This document shows, one piece after another, positions 8,074-16,646 of a stretch of 64,000 bases of DNA (the stretch's first letter is position 1; each line of letters begins with the position of its first letter). The DNA lies in the NCBI GenBank assembly GCA_014360685.1, contig JACIXB010000009.1:1-64000 (forward strand). The letters are read 5' to 3'. This DNA comes from Actinomycetota bacterium (GTDB taxonomy: Bacteria; Actinomycetota; Geothermincolia; Geothermincolales; RBG-13-55-18). The notes beneath the pieces were generated by a model that did not search any database, was not told the origin of the DNA, and saw only the letters and a program-made list of their open reading frames with translations. Position numbers and translations under genes: made by a program.

Positions 8074-9864
8074 ATGCTGGGAAAGATATTCAACCAACGC
8101 TACCGCTTGAAGGAAAAACTGGGGAGCGGGGGCATGGCCGACGTCTACCTCGCCGACGACCTGCTCCTGGAGAGGGAGGTGGCGGTCAAGGTCCTTCACC
8201 CCCAGTATGCCGCGGACCCGGCTTATATCCAGAGGTTTCGCCACGAGGCCCAGGCGGCGGCCAACCTCAATCATCCCAACATCGTGAACATCTACGACTG
8301 GGGGAATGAAGGCGACCTCTATTACATCGTCATGGAGTACGTGGAGGGCCGGGACCTCAAGGAGGTGTTGCGCGGCGAGGGGCGTATCCTCCCGGAGCGG
8401 GCGGCGGAGATAACCGCTGAGGTATGTGCCGCCCTCCAGTTCGCCCATCGGCATAACCTCGTGCACCGGGACATCAAGCCCCACAACATTTTCCTGACCA
8501 ACATGGGCCAGGTCAAGGTGATGGATTTCGGGATCGCGCGTGAGGGCAACGGCAGCGGCTTCACCCAGACGGGGGTGGTCATGGGCACGCCCCAATACAT
8601 ATCTCCCGAACAGGCGCAAGGCCGCCCGGTGGACGGACGCTCGGACATCTATTCCCTGGGAGTGGTCCTTTACGAGATGCTCACCGGCCGCGTCCCCTTT
8701 GACGATCCCAACCCGGTGACCGTGGCCTACCGCCAAGTGCGCGAGGACCCCATACCCCCCTCGGTCATCGACCCCGAGATACCTCCCGCCCTGGAGGCGG
8801 TGGTCATGAAGGCCATGGCCAAGAACCCCGCCAACCGCTACCAGACGGCGCAGGAGATGAAGGCCGACTTGCTGCGTTTCCTGGAAGGCATGCCGGTTAC
8901 CGCCACCCCGGTGCTGCCCGGGGCCTCCGCGCAGGCTTCCGCTACCGCCGCGGAGCCGCGGAGGAGGGTTCCCTGGGGATGGATAGCGGCGGGAGCGGCG
9001 GTCTTCCTGGCCGTCCTGGGCGTGGTGCTGGCCTTGCTGCTGACCGGGAGGGGCACCAAGGTGGAGGTCCCCAACCTGAAGGGCATGACCGAGGAGCAGG
9101 CCCGTCAAACGCTGGAGGGGCTGGGGCTCAAGTTGGGGCAGGTGGAAGATTATTACATCGAGGACCCCTCCGAGAAGGTGGGGGTCGTGGTCTCCCAGGA
9201 CCCGGAATGGGGCACCCTCCTGCGCAAGGGAGAGAAGGTCAACGTGACCGTCTCCAGGGAGATGAAGATGCCCGGCGTGGTCGGCCTGACCAGGGAGGCC
9301 GCGGAGGAGAAGCTGCGCGAGGCGGGCGTCACCATCATCGAGATCGTCAACAAGCCCGTGGATGACGAGGACAAGATAGGCAGGGTCCTTTCGCAGGACC
9401 CGTCGGCCGGCAAGCTCATCAACCCCCGCACCAACGTGAGGCTGGAGGTGGGGGTGGAGCAGAAAAAGGTGGCCGTGCCCGACGTGGTGGGTATGCTCAA
9501 GGAAGACGCCGAAAGAACCCTGGAGAACGCCGGCTTCCAGGTCACGGTGACCGAGGAGGCGAGCTCCGAGGTGGAGGAGGGAAGGGTCATCAGGCAGAGC
9601 CCCCTGGCCAACCAGAAGGTGGCCGAGGGGAGCACGGTGACCATCGTGGTGAGCACCGGACCAGCCAAGGTCACCGTCCCCAACCTGGTGGGAAAGAGCA
9701 AGGAAGAGGCGGAATCCATACTTGCCGGCCTGGGCCTGGAGCCCGACGTCTCCTACACCGTGGACCTGGCCCACGTGGGGAAGGTGGTGGACCAGGACCC
9801 GCCCGCGGGCACCGAGGTGGAGGAAGGGAGCCAGGTGGAGATCGTGGTGGGCAAACTTCCCTGA
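8074..9864 (+). CDS. pknB: PASTA Ser/Thr protein kinase PknB
   Basis: This 596-residue receptor kinase is intact, unlike its neighbour. It has the glycine loop LGSGGMADV, Lys39, HRD (131-133) with Lys135 and Asn138, DFG (151-153) and the GTPQYISPEQ activation segment. A transmembrane helix at about 302-324 leads to four extracellular PASTA repeats (about 329-596), which in this family bind muropeptides and lipid II. It is expected to phosphorylate FHA-binding partners and cell-wall enzymes and to be reversed by PstP. It lies 273 bp after the pseudokinase; I see no convincing promoter in that gap. Confidence 0.95.
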   Translation: MLGKIFNQRYRLKEKLGSGGMADVYLADDLLLEREVAVKVLHPQYAADPAYIQRFRHEAQAAANLNHPNIVNIYDWGNEGDLYYIVMEYVEGRDLKEVLRGEGRILPERAAEITAEVCAALQFAHRHNLVHRDIKPHNIFLTNMGQVKVMDFGIAREGNGSGFTQTGVVMGTPQYISPEQAQGRPVDGRSDIYSLGVVLYEMLTGRVPFDDPNPVTVAYRQVREDPIPPSVIDPEIPPALEAVVMKAMAKNPANRYQTAQEMKADLLRFLEGMPVTATPVLPGASAQASATAAEPRRRVPWGWIAAGAAVFLAVLGVVLALLLTGRGTKVEVPNLKGMTEEQARQTLEGLGLKLGQVEDYYIEDPSEKVGVVVSQDPEWGTLLRKGEKVNVTVSREMKMPGVVGLTREAAEEKLREAGVTIIEIVNKPVDDEDKIGRVLSQDPSAGKLINPRTNVRLEVGVEQKKVAVPDVVGMLKEDAERTLENAGFQVTVTEEASSEVEEGRVIRQSPLANQKVAEGSTVTIVVSTGPAKVTVPNLVGKSKEEAESILAGLGLEPDVSYTVDLAHVGKVVDQDPPAGTEVEEGSQVEIVVGKLP

Positions 9865-10125
9865 AACCGGCCTTTTTCCCGCGGCCTATCAGGATCGGCG
9901 TGGATGGGTATTCCCAACATCCTCGTACCCCTCTTTTAAACGCATACCCGCCGCGGTTCACGAACGGGAAAGCCCGCGCAGGCACCACCCGGCTTGATCA
10001 TGCGTTTCACCGTCCCCCACCTCGCCGTGACCGGTTTCCATTCCTCCGGGTAGCCTCTTAAGGGTGGGAATGCCTAACGGCTTTTCCCCATTCCCCCCGG
10101 CCCCCGCAGCCCGTGAGGCGGCGAT

Positions 10126-10134
10126 TGGTATAAT
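10126..10134 (+). promoter_or_regulatory. Extended -10 promoter giving a leaderless mRNA
   Basis: TGG-TATAAT, with the hexamer at 10129-10134, ends seven bases before the ATG at 10142. Transcription should begin on or next to the A of the start codon. There is no Shine-Dalgarno sequence in between. Confidence 0.6.
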
Positions 10135-10141
10135 CGACCTC

Positions 10142-11323
10142 ATGGGCGAAGAGTACGACGTGCTGGTTGCGGGAGCCGGCCCGGCGGGTTCCGTGGCCGC
10201 CATGCTGCTGGCGGGGCACGGCTTTCGCGTCCTGGTGCTGGAAAGGGACCGCTTTCCCCGCGACAAGATATGCGGGGACGGCATAGCTCCCCGGGCCGTG
10301 CATTCACTCCATGTCCTGGGCCTGGAAGAGGAACTGGAGGGAAGGTTCCTCCGCACCCGGGGCATCCGTTTCTACGCCACGCGGGACGGGGTGACCGAGG
10401 TCCGCTACCCCATGGGCAGCCGCTATCCCGACCACGGTTACGTGGCCCCCCGCAGGGAGCTGGACGACATCCTCCTCCGCCGGGCGAAAGAGAGGGGAGC
10501 CGAGGTGCTCGAGGGATGCCGCGTGACCGGGCTCCTTGAACCCTCGGGGGGCAGGATACCGGGAGTGCGGGCGGAGAGGGAAGGCGAGCGGCTGGAGCTC
10601 AAGGGCAGGTTCATACTGGGCGCCGACGGGCCTTCCTCCGTGGTGGGAAGGGAAGCGGGGCTCCTGCGCAGGGACCCCCTATACATCGGGGTCTCCGTGC
10701 GTTGTTACATGCGTGGAGTCCGGGACCTGGCCGACTTCCTGGAGATCTATCCCGAGGACGCCATATCTCCCGGATGCGGCTGGATATTCCCTGTCTCCGG
10801 GGATACGGCCAACGTGGGGGTGGGCTTCATGCTTTACGCCCGCGAGGCCAAGGGCCTGAACCTCAACCGCCTCTGGGAGGCTTTCCTCCGGGATACTCGG
10901 CACGCAGCGAAAAAGCTGGCCTCCGCCGAGCCCCTGGGCAGGCCGCGGGGGGCGCTTCTGCGGGTGGGGTTGGGAGGCGCCGTTCCCCGCCGGGCCAACG
11001 TGCTCCTGGCCGGCGACGCGGCCTCCATGACCAATCCCATCAGCGGCGAGGGCATCACCTATGCCCTGGAGAGCGGCCGTTGGGCGGCGGAGACCCTGGC
11101 CGCGGCCCTGCGTCGCGAGGATCCGGATATCCTGGCCCTTTACCCCAGGATATTGCATTGGTATTATGGAAGATATTACCATTATGGTACCTTGGCCATC
11201 CGCTACGGGAACCGCCCCGCCTTCGTCAATCCCCTGCTGGCCGTGACGTCCCGATTTCCCCGGCTGGGGGACAAGATGGGGAGGTTCCTCATGAACTGCC
11301 GTCGCTCCGACCACCCCCTGTGA
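10142..11323 (+). CDS. Geranylgeranyl reductase family FAD-dependent oxidoreductase
   Basis: A 393-residue flavoprotein. The N-terminal Rossmann motif GAGPAG (residues 12-17), the family-typical KICGDG, and the second FAD motif GDAASMTNPISGEGI identify the geranylgeranyl reductase family. Members saturate double bonds of isoprenoid chains, for example of menaquinone (MenJ) or archaeal-type lipids; the substrate here is not evident. A longer open frame reaches back to 10064 but crosses the promoter, so the ATG at 10142 is chosen. The gap from pknB (9865-10125) holds nothing else I can identify. Confidence 0.85.
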   Translation: MGEEYDVLVAGAGPAGSVAAMLLAGHGFRVLVLERDRFPRDKICGDGIAPRAVHSLHVLGLEEELEGRFLRTRGIRFYATRDGVTEVRYPMGSRYPDHGYVAPRRELDDILLRRAKERGAEVLEGCRVTGLLEPSGGRIPGVRAEREGERLELKGRFILGADGPSSVVGREAGLLRRDPLYIGVSVRCYMRGVRDLADFLEIYPEDAISPGCGWIFPVSGDTANVGVGFMLYAREAKGLNLNRLWEAFLRDTRHAAKKLASAEPLGRPRGALLRVGLGGAVPRRANVLLAGDAASMTNPISGEGITYALESGRWAAETLAAALRREDPDILALYPRILHWYYGRYYHYGTLAIRYGNRPAFVNPLLAVTSRFPRLGDKMGRFLMNCRRSDHPL

Positions 11324-11592
11324 TATGGTCGGCGGCGGCCGGAGAAGGAGGGTCATATGTAGCGGATGAGCCCCAGGCTACGGTCCGGCGGGCTTCCGTT
11401 CCCCGCGGCACGGGGAACGGGGAGCCGGGGTCCCCGGGGGAGCGGGGCCTTTTTAGGGGCGACGGGCGGTTATCTTGGGTGGGGCTCAGGCCGTAAATCG
11501 AGGGGACGCGGAGAGGGCCGGGGAGCGAGAGGGCGCGGAGAAAGAAGGGATCGGCCGGTGGAAACCGGAGACGCCGGAAAGCGGGGTTGCGC

Positions 11593-13062
11593 ATGGGATT
11601 GAAGGTCACCTTCGTCTATCCCGACTTCTTCCAGTACGACGAGGAGCATTACCTCCCGGAGGGTCGCATTTACCTGGGGATCGGCTACCTTTCCGCCTAC
11701 CTCAAGCGCGAGGGCCACCGTACCTCCCTCGTCCACCTGGTGCGCCCGGTGGGAAGGGAGGAGCTCCTGGAGCGGGTTCGCGCGGAGGCGCCGGACGTCC
11801 TGGCCTTCTCCAGCACCACCCACATGTTCCCCCACGTGCGGAAATGGGTGGGGTGGATAAAGGAGGACATGGATATTTTTACCATATGCGGAGGCGCCCA
11901 CCCCACCCTGGACCCGGAAGGAGCTCTCCGGGACGCCCCCCTGGACGCCGTGTGCCTGGGGGAGGGAGAGGAGGCGCTGGCCGAGCTGTGCGCGGCCCTG
12001 GAGGAGGGGAAAGACCCCACCGGCATACGGTCCCTGTGGTTCCGCGTGGAGGGGGAGGTGCGTCGCAACCCGGTGCGGCCGTTGGTGGAGGACCTGGACT
12101 CCCTTCCCTTCCCGGACCGGGACATCTTCGACCCCGCCTGTTTCTGTCCCCAACAGCACGAGCGGGGGACCCTCATGGCCTCACGGGGCTGCCCCTACTC
12201 CTGCACCTACTGCTCCAACCACGCCCAGAGGAGTATCTACCCCAACAAGCGCAAGTACGTCCGTTTCCGAAGCGTGGACAACGTGATGCGGGAGATCGCG
12301 CAGATCGTCGCCGCGGACGCGGAGGGGCGCCTTCGCTACATCCGCTTCGACGACGACATCCTCACCCTGCACCCCGAGTGGTTCCGGGAGCTTACCTCCC
12401 GTTACCGCCGGGAGGTGAACCTCCCCTTCATCTGCAATTCCCGGGTCAACGTGCTGGATGAGGAGACGGTGAAGGCCTTCGCCGAAGCCGGGTGTTCGGT
12501 CATCTGCATGGGCATCGAGAGCGGTAACCAGGAATTGAGGAGGAAGGTGCTTGGCCGGCACATGTCCGACGGGGACATCGTCAGGGCCTTCCGTCTATGC
12601 CGGAAATACGGCATCAAGACCGTCTCCACCAACATGACCGGCCTCCCGGACGAGGACCTCCCGGCCCTCCTGGACACGGTGAAGATAAACGCCCGTGCCC
12701 GCCCCGACTGCCTCCAGGTATCCACCTACCATCCCTATCCCAACACCCGCCTGTACGCCTATTGCCAAAGGAAAGGTTACCTTACCGGGAGGCACGTGGA
12801 CACCATCTTCGACGGGCGCAGCGCCCTGGACGTCCCCGCTTTCCGGGACCCGGCCTACGCTTACGCCAAGGAGAAGTTCTACCCCCTGGCCGAGCTCTAC
12901 TCCCGGCTCTTCGAAGCCGGCCTCCCCGGGGAGGTGGCCGCGCGCTGGCTGGACCTGGTGTTTCTATCCGGGAGGATTCCTTGGAGGTGGCGGCACCGCC
13001 TGCTCTCGCGCCTGGTGGACTGGGCGGACCGCCACTCCCGCTTCGAGTGGATTTACTACTGA
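11593..13062 (+). CDS. B12-binding-domain radical SAM protein
   Basis: This protein of about 489 residues has an N-terminal cobalamin-binding-type Rossmann region (about 1-140, including the GGAHPTL and GEGE elements). The radical SAM core follows, with the CPYSCTYC cluster motif near residue 201 and the GIESG and NMTGLP strands typical of the class. Such enzymes perform methylation or rearrangement on unactivated carbons, often in lipid, hopanoid, tetrapyrrole or antibiotic synthesis. Its substrate is unknown; the isoprenoid reductase upstream makes a lipid role possible. The ATG at 11593 is preferred over a TTG at 11587. The 270 bp before it contain no recognisable site. Confidence 0.82.
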   Translation: MGLKVTFVYPDFFQYDEEHYLPEGRIYLGIGYLSAYLKREGHRTSLVHLVRPVGREELLERVRAEAPDVLAFSSTTHMFPHVRKWVGWIKEDMDIFTICGGAHPTLDPEGALRDAPLDAVCLGEGEEALAELCAALEEGKDPTGIRSLWFRVEGEVRRNPVRPLVEDLDSLPFPDRDIFDPACFCPQQHERGTLMASRGCPYSCTYCSNHAQRSIYPNKRKYVRFRSVDNVMREIAQIVAADAEGRLRYIRFDDDILTLHPEWFRELTSRYRREVNLPFICNSRVNVLDEETVKAFAEAGCSVICMGIESGNQELRRKVLGRHMSDGDIVRAFRLCRKYGIKTVSTNMTGLPDEDLPALLDTVKINARARPDCLQVSTYHPYPNTRLYAYCQRKGYLTGRHVDTIFDGRSALDVPAFRDPAYAYAKEKFYPLAELYSRLFEAGLPGEVAARWLDLVFLSGRIPWRWRHRLLSRLVDWADRHSRFEWIYY

Positions 13063-13528
13063 GGGGAGATATTGCCGGGTGGGCGGCGGGTTTTGCCGTT
13101 GCCGAGGGGCAGGGGGATCGGCGGTGCCGGTCAGGCATCTTCAAGGTGATGGGTCACTGGAGGGAAAAAGGTCTCCAGCGACGAAGTCCTTTTTAGGAAT
13201 TCATGCGTTTGCCGTGTTCAGGGACAGGGATGCGCCGTATCTCGATTCCCGCACTTGGGTATGGGCCCACGTGCTTGGTATACGGGGGGAGGGTAACCGC
13301 CTTGGTCCTTCAATTAAGGAATGGTTTAAGAGCAACGACGGGGATCCGTAGCCGGTACGCAGTACCACGACCATGTAATGTTCGGGCCGGCGGAGGTCGA
13401 TGTTAAGGATTAGTGAAGCGCGCGGATCTTGGACAGGCGGCAAACATGCCCGTCACTCAAGACCTTGGAGGCGGGGCTGCGGAAGTAATAAGAGTCGCCT
13501 CGTTTAAGTCTTAGGGGAGGGGTCGGCG
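13063..13528. other. Intergenic stretch without a recognisable gene
   Basis: A weak hairpin (CTGGAG with CTCCAG, near 13157-13178) is present, but no T-tract follows directly. Small open frames here lack starts with ribosome-binding sites. I see no riboswitch signature. Confidence 0.4.
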
Positions 13529-14596
13529 ATGACCAGCCGGAGGTTTTGTCCGGAGTGCGGAGCTTCCCGCCGCATAGTGCGGGAGCACCGCTGGCTGAGC
13601 GACGGGACCATCGTGCAGGCCAAGAATCCCGATCACCGCATGATCTTCATCGAGAACGAGAACATAAACGGGATCTTCCGCAACATCGAGGAAATCATTT
13701 CCATGTCCATAGAGCGCATCATCGTGGAGGCCAAGCGGCGGGCCACCTTCGACTTCGTTGACCACATCCTCCCCGGGGTGGTCAAGGCGGTGGTGCAAAG
13801 GGTGGGCGTGAGGCCGGTGATACGCAACATCACCGCCCTGGGAAAGGTCATGGGCTACGGGAACATCGAGCTGGCCAACCTGAGGCGGGTGCGGGACGAG
13901 GGGGATTACGTGACCATCCACACCCGCGGCCTTTATTCCATCCCCCTCTTCTGCGGGGACCTGGCCGGTTCCTTCAACGCCATCGACCGCCGCGAGGTGG
14001 CGGTGAGCTACCGCGAGCTGGGACCCGATGAGCTCGAGCTCACCGGCTTCATCTCCGTCCACCCCATGGAGCTCATGGACCGGCTGAAGCCCGTTCCCTA
14101 CACCCACAAGGAAGGGGACATACGGCTGGAGAGGTGCGGGAAGTGCGGCGGGCCCAGGGCCCTGGCCGACTACCGGTGGGACTGGGAGAAGGGGATGATC
14201 CTCCACCGGGAGAGCGGGAGGCGGATGGTCATCCTGGGCCCCTCCACCATCGACACCATAATCGACGAGCTGCAGAAGGAGCTGGGGGAGAGCATCCCCG
14301 AGGTGGTCATCGAGGCCCAGAGGCGCTTCGTGCGCGAGGGCTTCTATTCCCTGGACGAGGCCCGCACCTTCGAGGACTTCCGGAAGGCCCTGGCCCTGCG
14401 GGGACTGGGGAACCTCCGGGACATGGACTGGTCCGCCGACCGGTTGCGCTTCCGCCTGGAGAACCCCTGCCTGTTCCTCCCCATGGTGGGCCTGGTCCTG
14501 GGGATATTCGAGCTCCGTTCGGGCAAGGATGGAAGCGCGGAATGGGAGGTTCGCCCGGACGGCGACCTGGTGGTGGAGGTGAGCCCCAAGCCCTGA
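13529..14596 (+). CDS. Two-module zinc-ribbon protein, V4R-like core (family A)
   Basis: A 355-residue soluble protein preceded by GGGGAGGGG. It is built of two similar modules: a CxxC zinc knuckle followed by a W-x-D-x-G-x-I strand and an R-x-[IV]-[FI] strand. The first knuckle is CPEC (residues 7-10); the second (CGKC) is near residue 207. Between them a region with YGxGN and CGDLAGSF elements looks like a V4R-type (4-vinyl reductase/XylR_N) fold, though I cannot be sure. It is similar in layout to the minus-strand gene at 19157-20296, so the two are probably distant paralogues. Function is unknown; a small-molecule or metal sensor is possible. Confidence 0.6.
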   Translation: MTSRRFCPECGASRRIVREHRWLSDGTIVQAKNPDHRMIFIENENINGIFRNIEEIISMSIERIIVEAKRRATFDFVDHILPGVVKAVVQRVGVRPVIRNITALGKVMGYGNIELANLRRVRDEGDYVTIHTRGLYSIPLFCGDLAGSFNAIDRREVAVSYRELGPDELELTGFISVHPMELMDRLKPVPYTHKEGDIRLERCGKCGGPRALADYRWDWEKGMILHRESGRRMVILGPSTIDTIIDELQKELGESIPEVVIEAQRRFVREGFYSLDEARTFEDFRKALALRGLGNLRDMDWSADRLRFRLENPCLFLPMVGLVLGIFELRSGKDGSAEWEVRPDGDLVVEVSPKP

Positions 14597-14613
14597 GGGC
14601 TCCCGCGGCTTTT

Positions 14614-14898
14614 TCACTCCGGGCAGGAGCAGGGGATGGAGCCGCAGCGCGGGCACCCGTGCGCGTACTTGCCCGCGGACTCCTGCAGGTCGATATCGCA
14701 GAGGTTGGCCAGGCTGGCCAACCAGGCAAGGACGTCGGCGAACTCCTCGTCAAGCGAGTCCCGGTCGCCGCTTCGCAGGGCGCGGGAGAGCTCCCCCATC
14801 TCCTCCACCAGCCAGGCGAAGGTCTCCGGCAGGCCCCGTCGACGGTCCCTGTCGAGGAAGGTCCTCCCGAGGAGTTCCTGAAAATCCCTTATCTCCAT
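14614..14898 (-). CDS. MazG-like nucleotide pyrophosphohydrolase with zinc tail
   Basis: A 94-residue protein with the all-alpha NTP pyrophosphohydrolase signature: EEMGE, then a second metal-binding helix EEFADVLAW. It is expected to hydrolyse NTPs or dNTPs to NMP and pyrophosphate as a house-cleaning enzyme. The C-terminus carries CPRC plus a further CSC, a zinc-knuckle-like tail not usual for MazG. It is convergent with the preceding gene, only 17 bp away. Confidence 0.8.
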   Translation of the reverse strand: MEIRDFQELLGRTFLDRDRRRGLPETFAWLVEEMGELSRALRSGDRDSLDEEFADVLAWLASLANLCDIDLQESAGKYAHGCPRCGSIPCSCPE

Positions 14899-15372
14899 GT
14901 GTCCCCCAAGTCACCGCTTGATCGCCGGGGCGGATCAGGAGGCGAACCCACGTTTTTCCTGGAAATCCGCCATCTCCACGGATGCCTTGTACTTCCTTGC
15001 TCTTCGCGTGGTCCGGAAAGATGACCAAGGGCCGGCCTCCTCCCGGTCTCCTCCCTCTCCCTTGCCTGCCTCGGGCGTCTTACCGTCTAACGTGGGCAGG
15101 AATCGTCCTCCTCCGCCAGGCCCATTTCTGGTCCACCCAAAGTATATACTTTTCCTTCCTGCCGGCCCCTTTCAGGGGCGGAAAAAACACGACTATGAAC
15201 GATCGCGAATGGAGCCGAGCCGCGGCTTCTCCGGGCGCCGGGATGACGCCGGGTGCCCCGCAGGCAGGGGGGGACACATTGGGCCGACCCTCTTGCGCAT
15301 GTCTCGCCGGGATTTTGCGTCCCGCCTCCGGGGCCGGTTGCGGTAATCGGCGGCGATCACCTTGCTCGTATT
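14899..15372. other. Intergenic stretch before tRNA-Leu
   Basis: About 470 bp with no supported gene. Open frames on both strands are out of context, and one minus-strand frame even reads through the tRNA. A short GC inverted element (CCCCTTTCAGGGG) lies near 15168-15180. Confidence 0.4.
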
Positions 15373-15381
15373 TGCTATAAT
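15373..15381 (+). promoter_or_regulatory. Extended -10 promoter of tRNA-Leu
   Basis: TGC-TATAAT, with TATAAT at 15376-15381, lies 30 bases before the mature tRNA 5' end. Confidence 0.6.
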
Positions 15382-15411
15382 AACTTTTGCGCCCGGGAAA
15401 AGCGGGCATAC

Positions 15412-15498
15412 GGGCGAGTGGCGGAATTGGTAGACGCGCTGGGTTCAGGGTCCAGTGCTCGTAGGGGCATGCGGGTTCGAGTCCCGCCTCGCCCACCA
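15412..15498 (+). tRNA. tRNA-Leu (anticodon CAG)
   Basis: The acceptor stem GGGCGAG (15412-15418) pairs perfectly with CTCGCCC (15488-15494), followed by discriminator A and an encoded CCA (15496-15498). The anticodon stem CTGGG/TCCAG encloses TTCAGGG with anticodon CAG at 15446-15448, decoding CUG. The long variable arm and the GGTTCGAGTCC T-arm are those of a class II leucine tRNA. Confidence 0.97.
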
Positions 15499-15506
15499 GG
15501 CGTAAG

Positions 15507-15529
15507 AGGGCGGCGTCAAGCCGCCCTTT
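15507..15529 (+). terminator. Intrinsic terminator after tRNA-Leu
   Basis: GGGCGGC (15508-15514) pairs perfectly with GCCGCCC (15520-15526) around a five-base loop and is followed by TTT. It lies nine bases after the tRNA 3' end. Confidence 0.75.
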
Positions 15530-15541
15530 GAATTGTCACGC

Positions 15542-15571
15542 TTGATACCGCCGGGCGCCCCTTTGTATAGT
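15542..15571 (+). promoter_or_regulatory. Sigma-70-type promoter for the CARDB/two-component operon
   Basis: TTGATA (15542-15547), an 18-bp spacer and TATAGT (15566-15571). It overlaps a GTG at 15570 that would otherwise extend the next gene, which supports the downstream start at 15612. Confidence 0.5.
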
Positions 15572-15611
15572 GGCACTGGCCCCGGAAAGCGGCGGAGAAG
15601 GATGTAAGCCA

Positions 15612-16646
15612 TTGTACGCCCAGACCAGGACTCCGAGGTTCAGCAGGCGGCGCAGAAAGAGCCCTGCCCCGGCCATCATCATCGCCGTGGTCGTCCTCCT
15701 CCTCGGTTGCTGGCTTTTCAACCTCACCTGCGGCAGGGGCAAGAAGGAGGACGCCTCCTCCCTGAGCGAGTACGCCAACCGTATAAAGGCCCTGGTGGAG
15801 GCCTCCAACGGCATCGGGCAGTCCTTCGCTTCCCTGCGGGCCACCCTCGCGGAATTGATAGGGGATACCGGGAACCTGGGCGCCAGGCTGGAGGAACTGG
15901 AAGGCCAGGCCCTGGACCTCCTCGGCCAGGTCAAGGCCGTGGTCCCACCCCGGAGCCTGGAAAACGCCCACTACGCCCTGGTTATCTGCTTCGAGCAGCG
16001 CTACCGCGCCCTGAAGAATTACCGTCCCGACATCATCAACGCCATATCCGCGCTGGAGATCGACGTTTACGCGGAGAGCATCAGCCAGGACATGCTGGAG
16101 CTCGTTTACTCCGACGGGAATTACCTATTCTTCCGCCGCGCCCTGGAGGACCTCCTGGCGGCCAACAACCTGCAGGACCTGGATCTGCCCGATTCCCGGT
16201 GGCTCGAGGACTGGGAGAGCGCCTCCGTGGAGAGGGTGCGCTCCTTCCTCCAGGCGCTCAAGGGCACCGAAGTGCACGGCCTGGCCCTGGGAAAGGTGAC
16301 CTTCGATCCCGCGGGGACGGTGGTGAGCATGGATGGAGACGACGTCCACCGCCTTCCGGCCGTGGACGAGATCAGCGTGACCGCGGTGGTGGAGAACCAG
16401 GGTAACCGTCCCGAGAACGGGGTGACCGTGACCCTGAGCTTGTACTCCAAGATCGATACCACGCCCGTGCGCCAGGAGAAGACCATCGACAGGCTCGGGC
16501 CGGGGGAAAAGGTGCAGGTGGTGTTCAGCGGGCTGCGCCCCACCACGGGAGGAGTGCGCAACATCCTGGAGATCAAGGTCGAACCGGTGCCCAAGGAGAC
16601 CTTTATCGACAACAACCAGAAGTTGATATACTTCACCTTAGGATGA
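15612..16646 (+). CDS. Single-pass membrane protein with CARDB-like C-terminal domain
   Basis: About 344 residues. A basic N-terminus leads into one transmembrane helix (about residues 20-40). The predicted extracytoplasmic part has a helical region (about 50-200) and then a beta-sandwich domain (about 230-340) resembling CARDB adhesion-type folds, with the phrase AVVENQGNRPENGV. The TTG at 15612 follows GGAGAAGGA. Its last four bases overlap the ATG of the histidine kinase, so it is probably co-transcribed and may serve as an envelope sensor partner or target of that system; this is inference from position. Confidence 0.7.
   Translation: MYAQTRTPRFSRRRRKSPAPAIIIAVVVLLLGCWLFNLTCGRGKKEDASSLSEYANRIKALVEASNGIGQSFASLRATLAELIGDTGNLGARLEELEGQALDLLGQVKAVVPPRSLENAHYALVICFEQRYRALKNYRPDIINAISALEIDVYAESISQDMLELVYSDGNYLFFRRALEDLLAANNLQDLDLPDSRWLEDWESASVERVRSFLQALKGTEVHGLALGKVTFDPAGTVVSMDGDDVHRLPAVDEISVTAVVENQGNRPENGVTVTLSLYSKIDTTPVRQEKTIDRLGPGEKVQVVFSGLRPTTGGVRNILEIKVEPVPKETFIDNNQKLIYFTLG

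Noticed and set aside
7912..9774. 620-codon minus-strand frame across pknB
   Set aside because: It is an antisense shadow of a strongly conserved kinase gene and contains only composition-driven His/Leu/Gly sequence.
15080..15496. Minus-strand frame of 138 codons
   Set aside because: It runs through the antisense of tRNA-Leu, a common false prediction.
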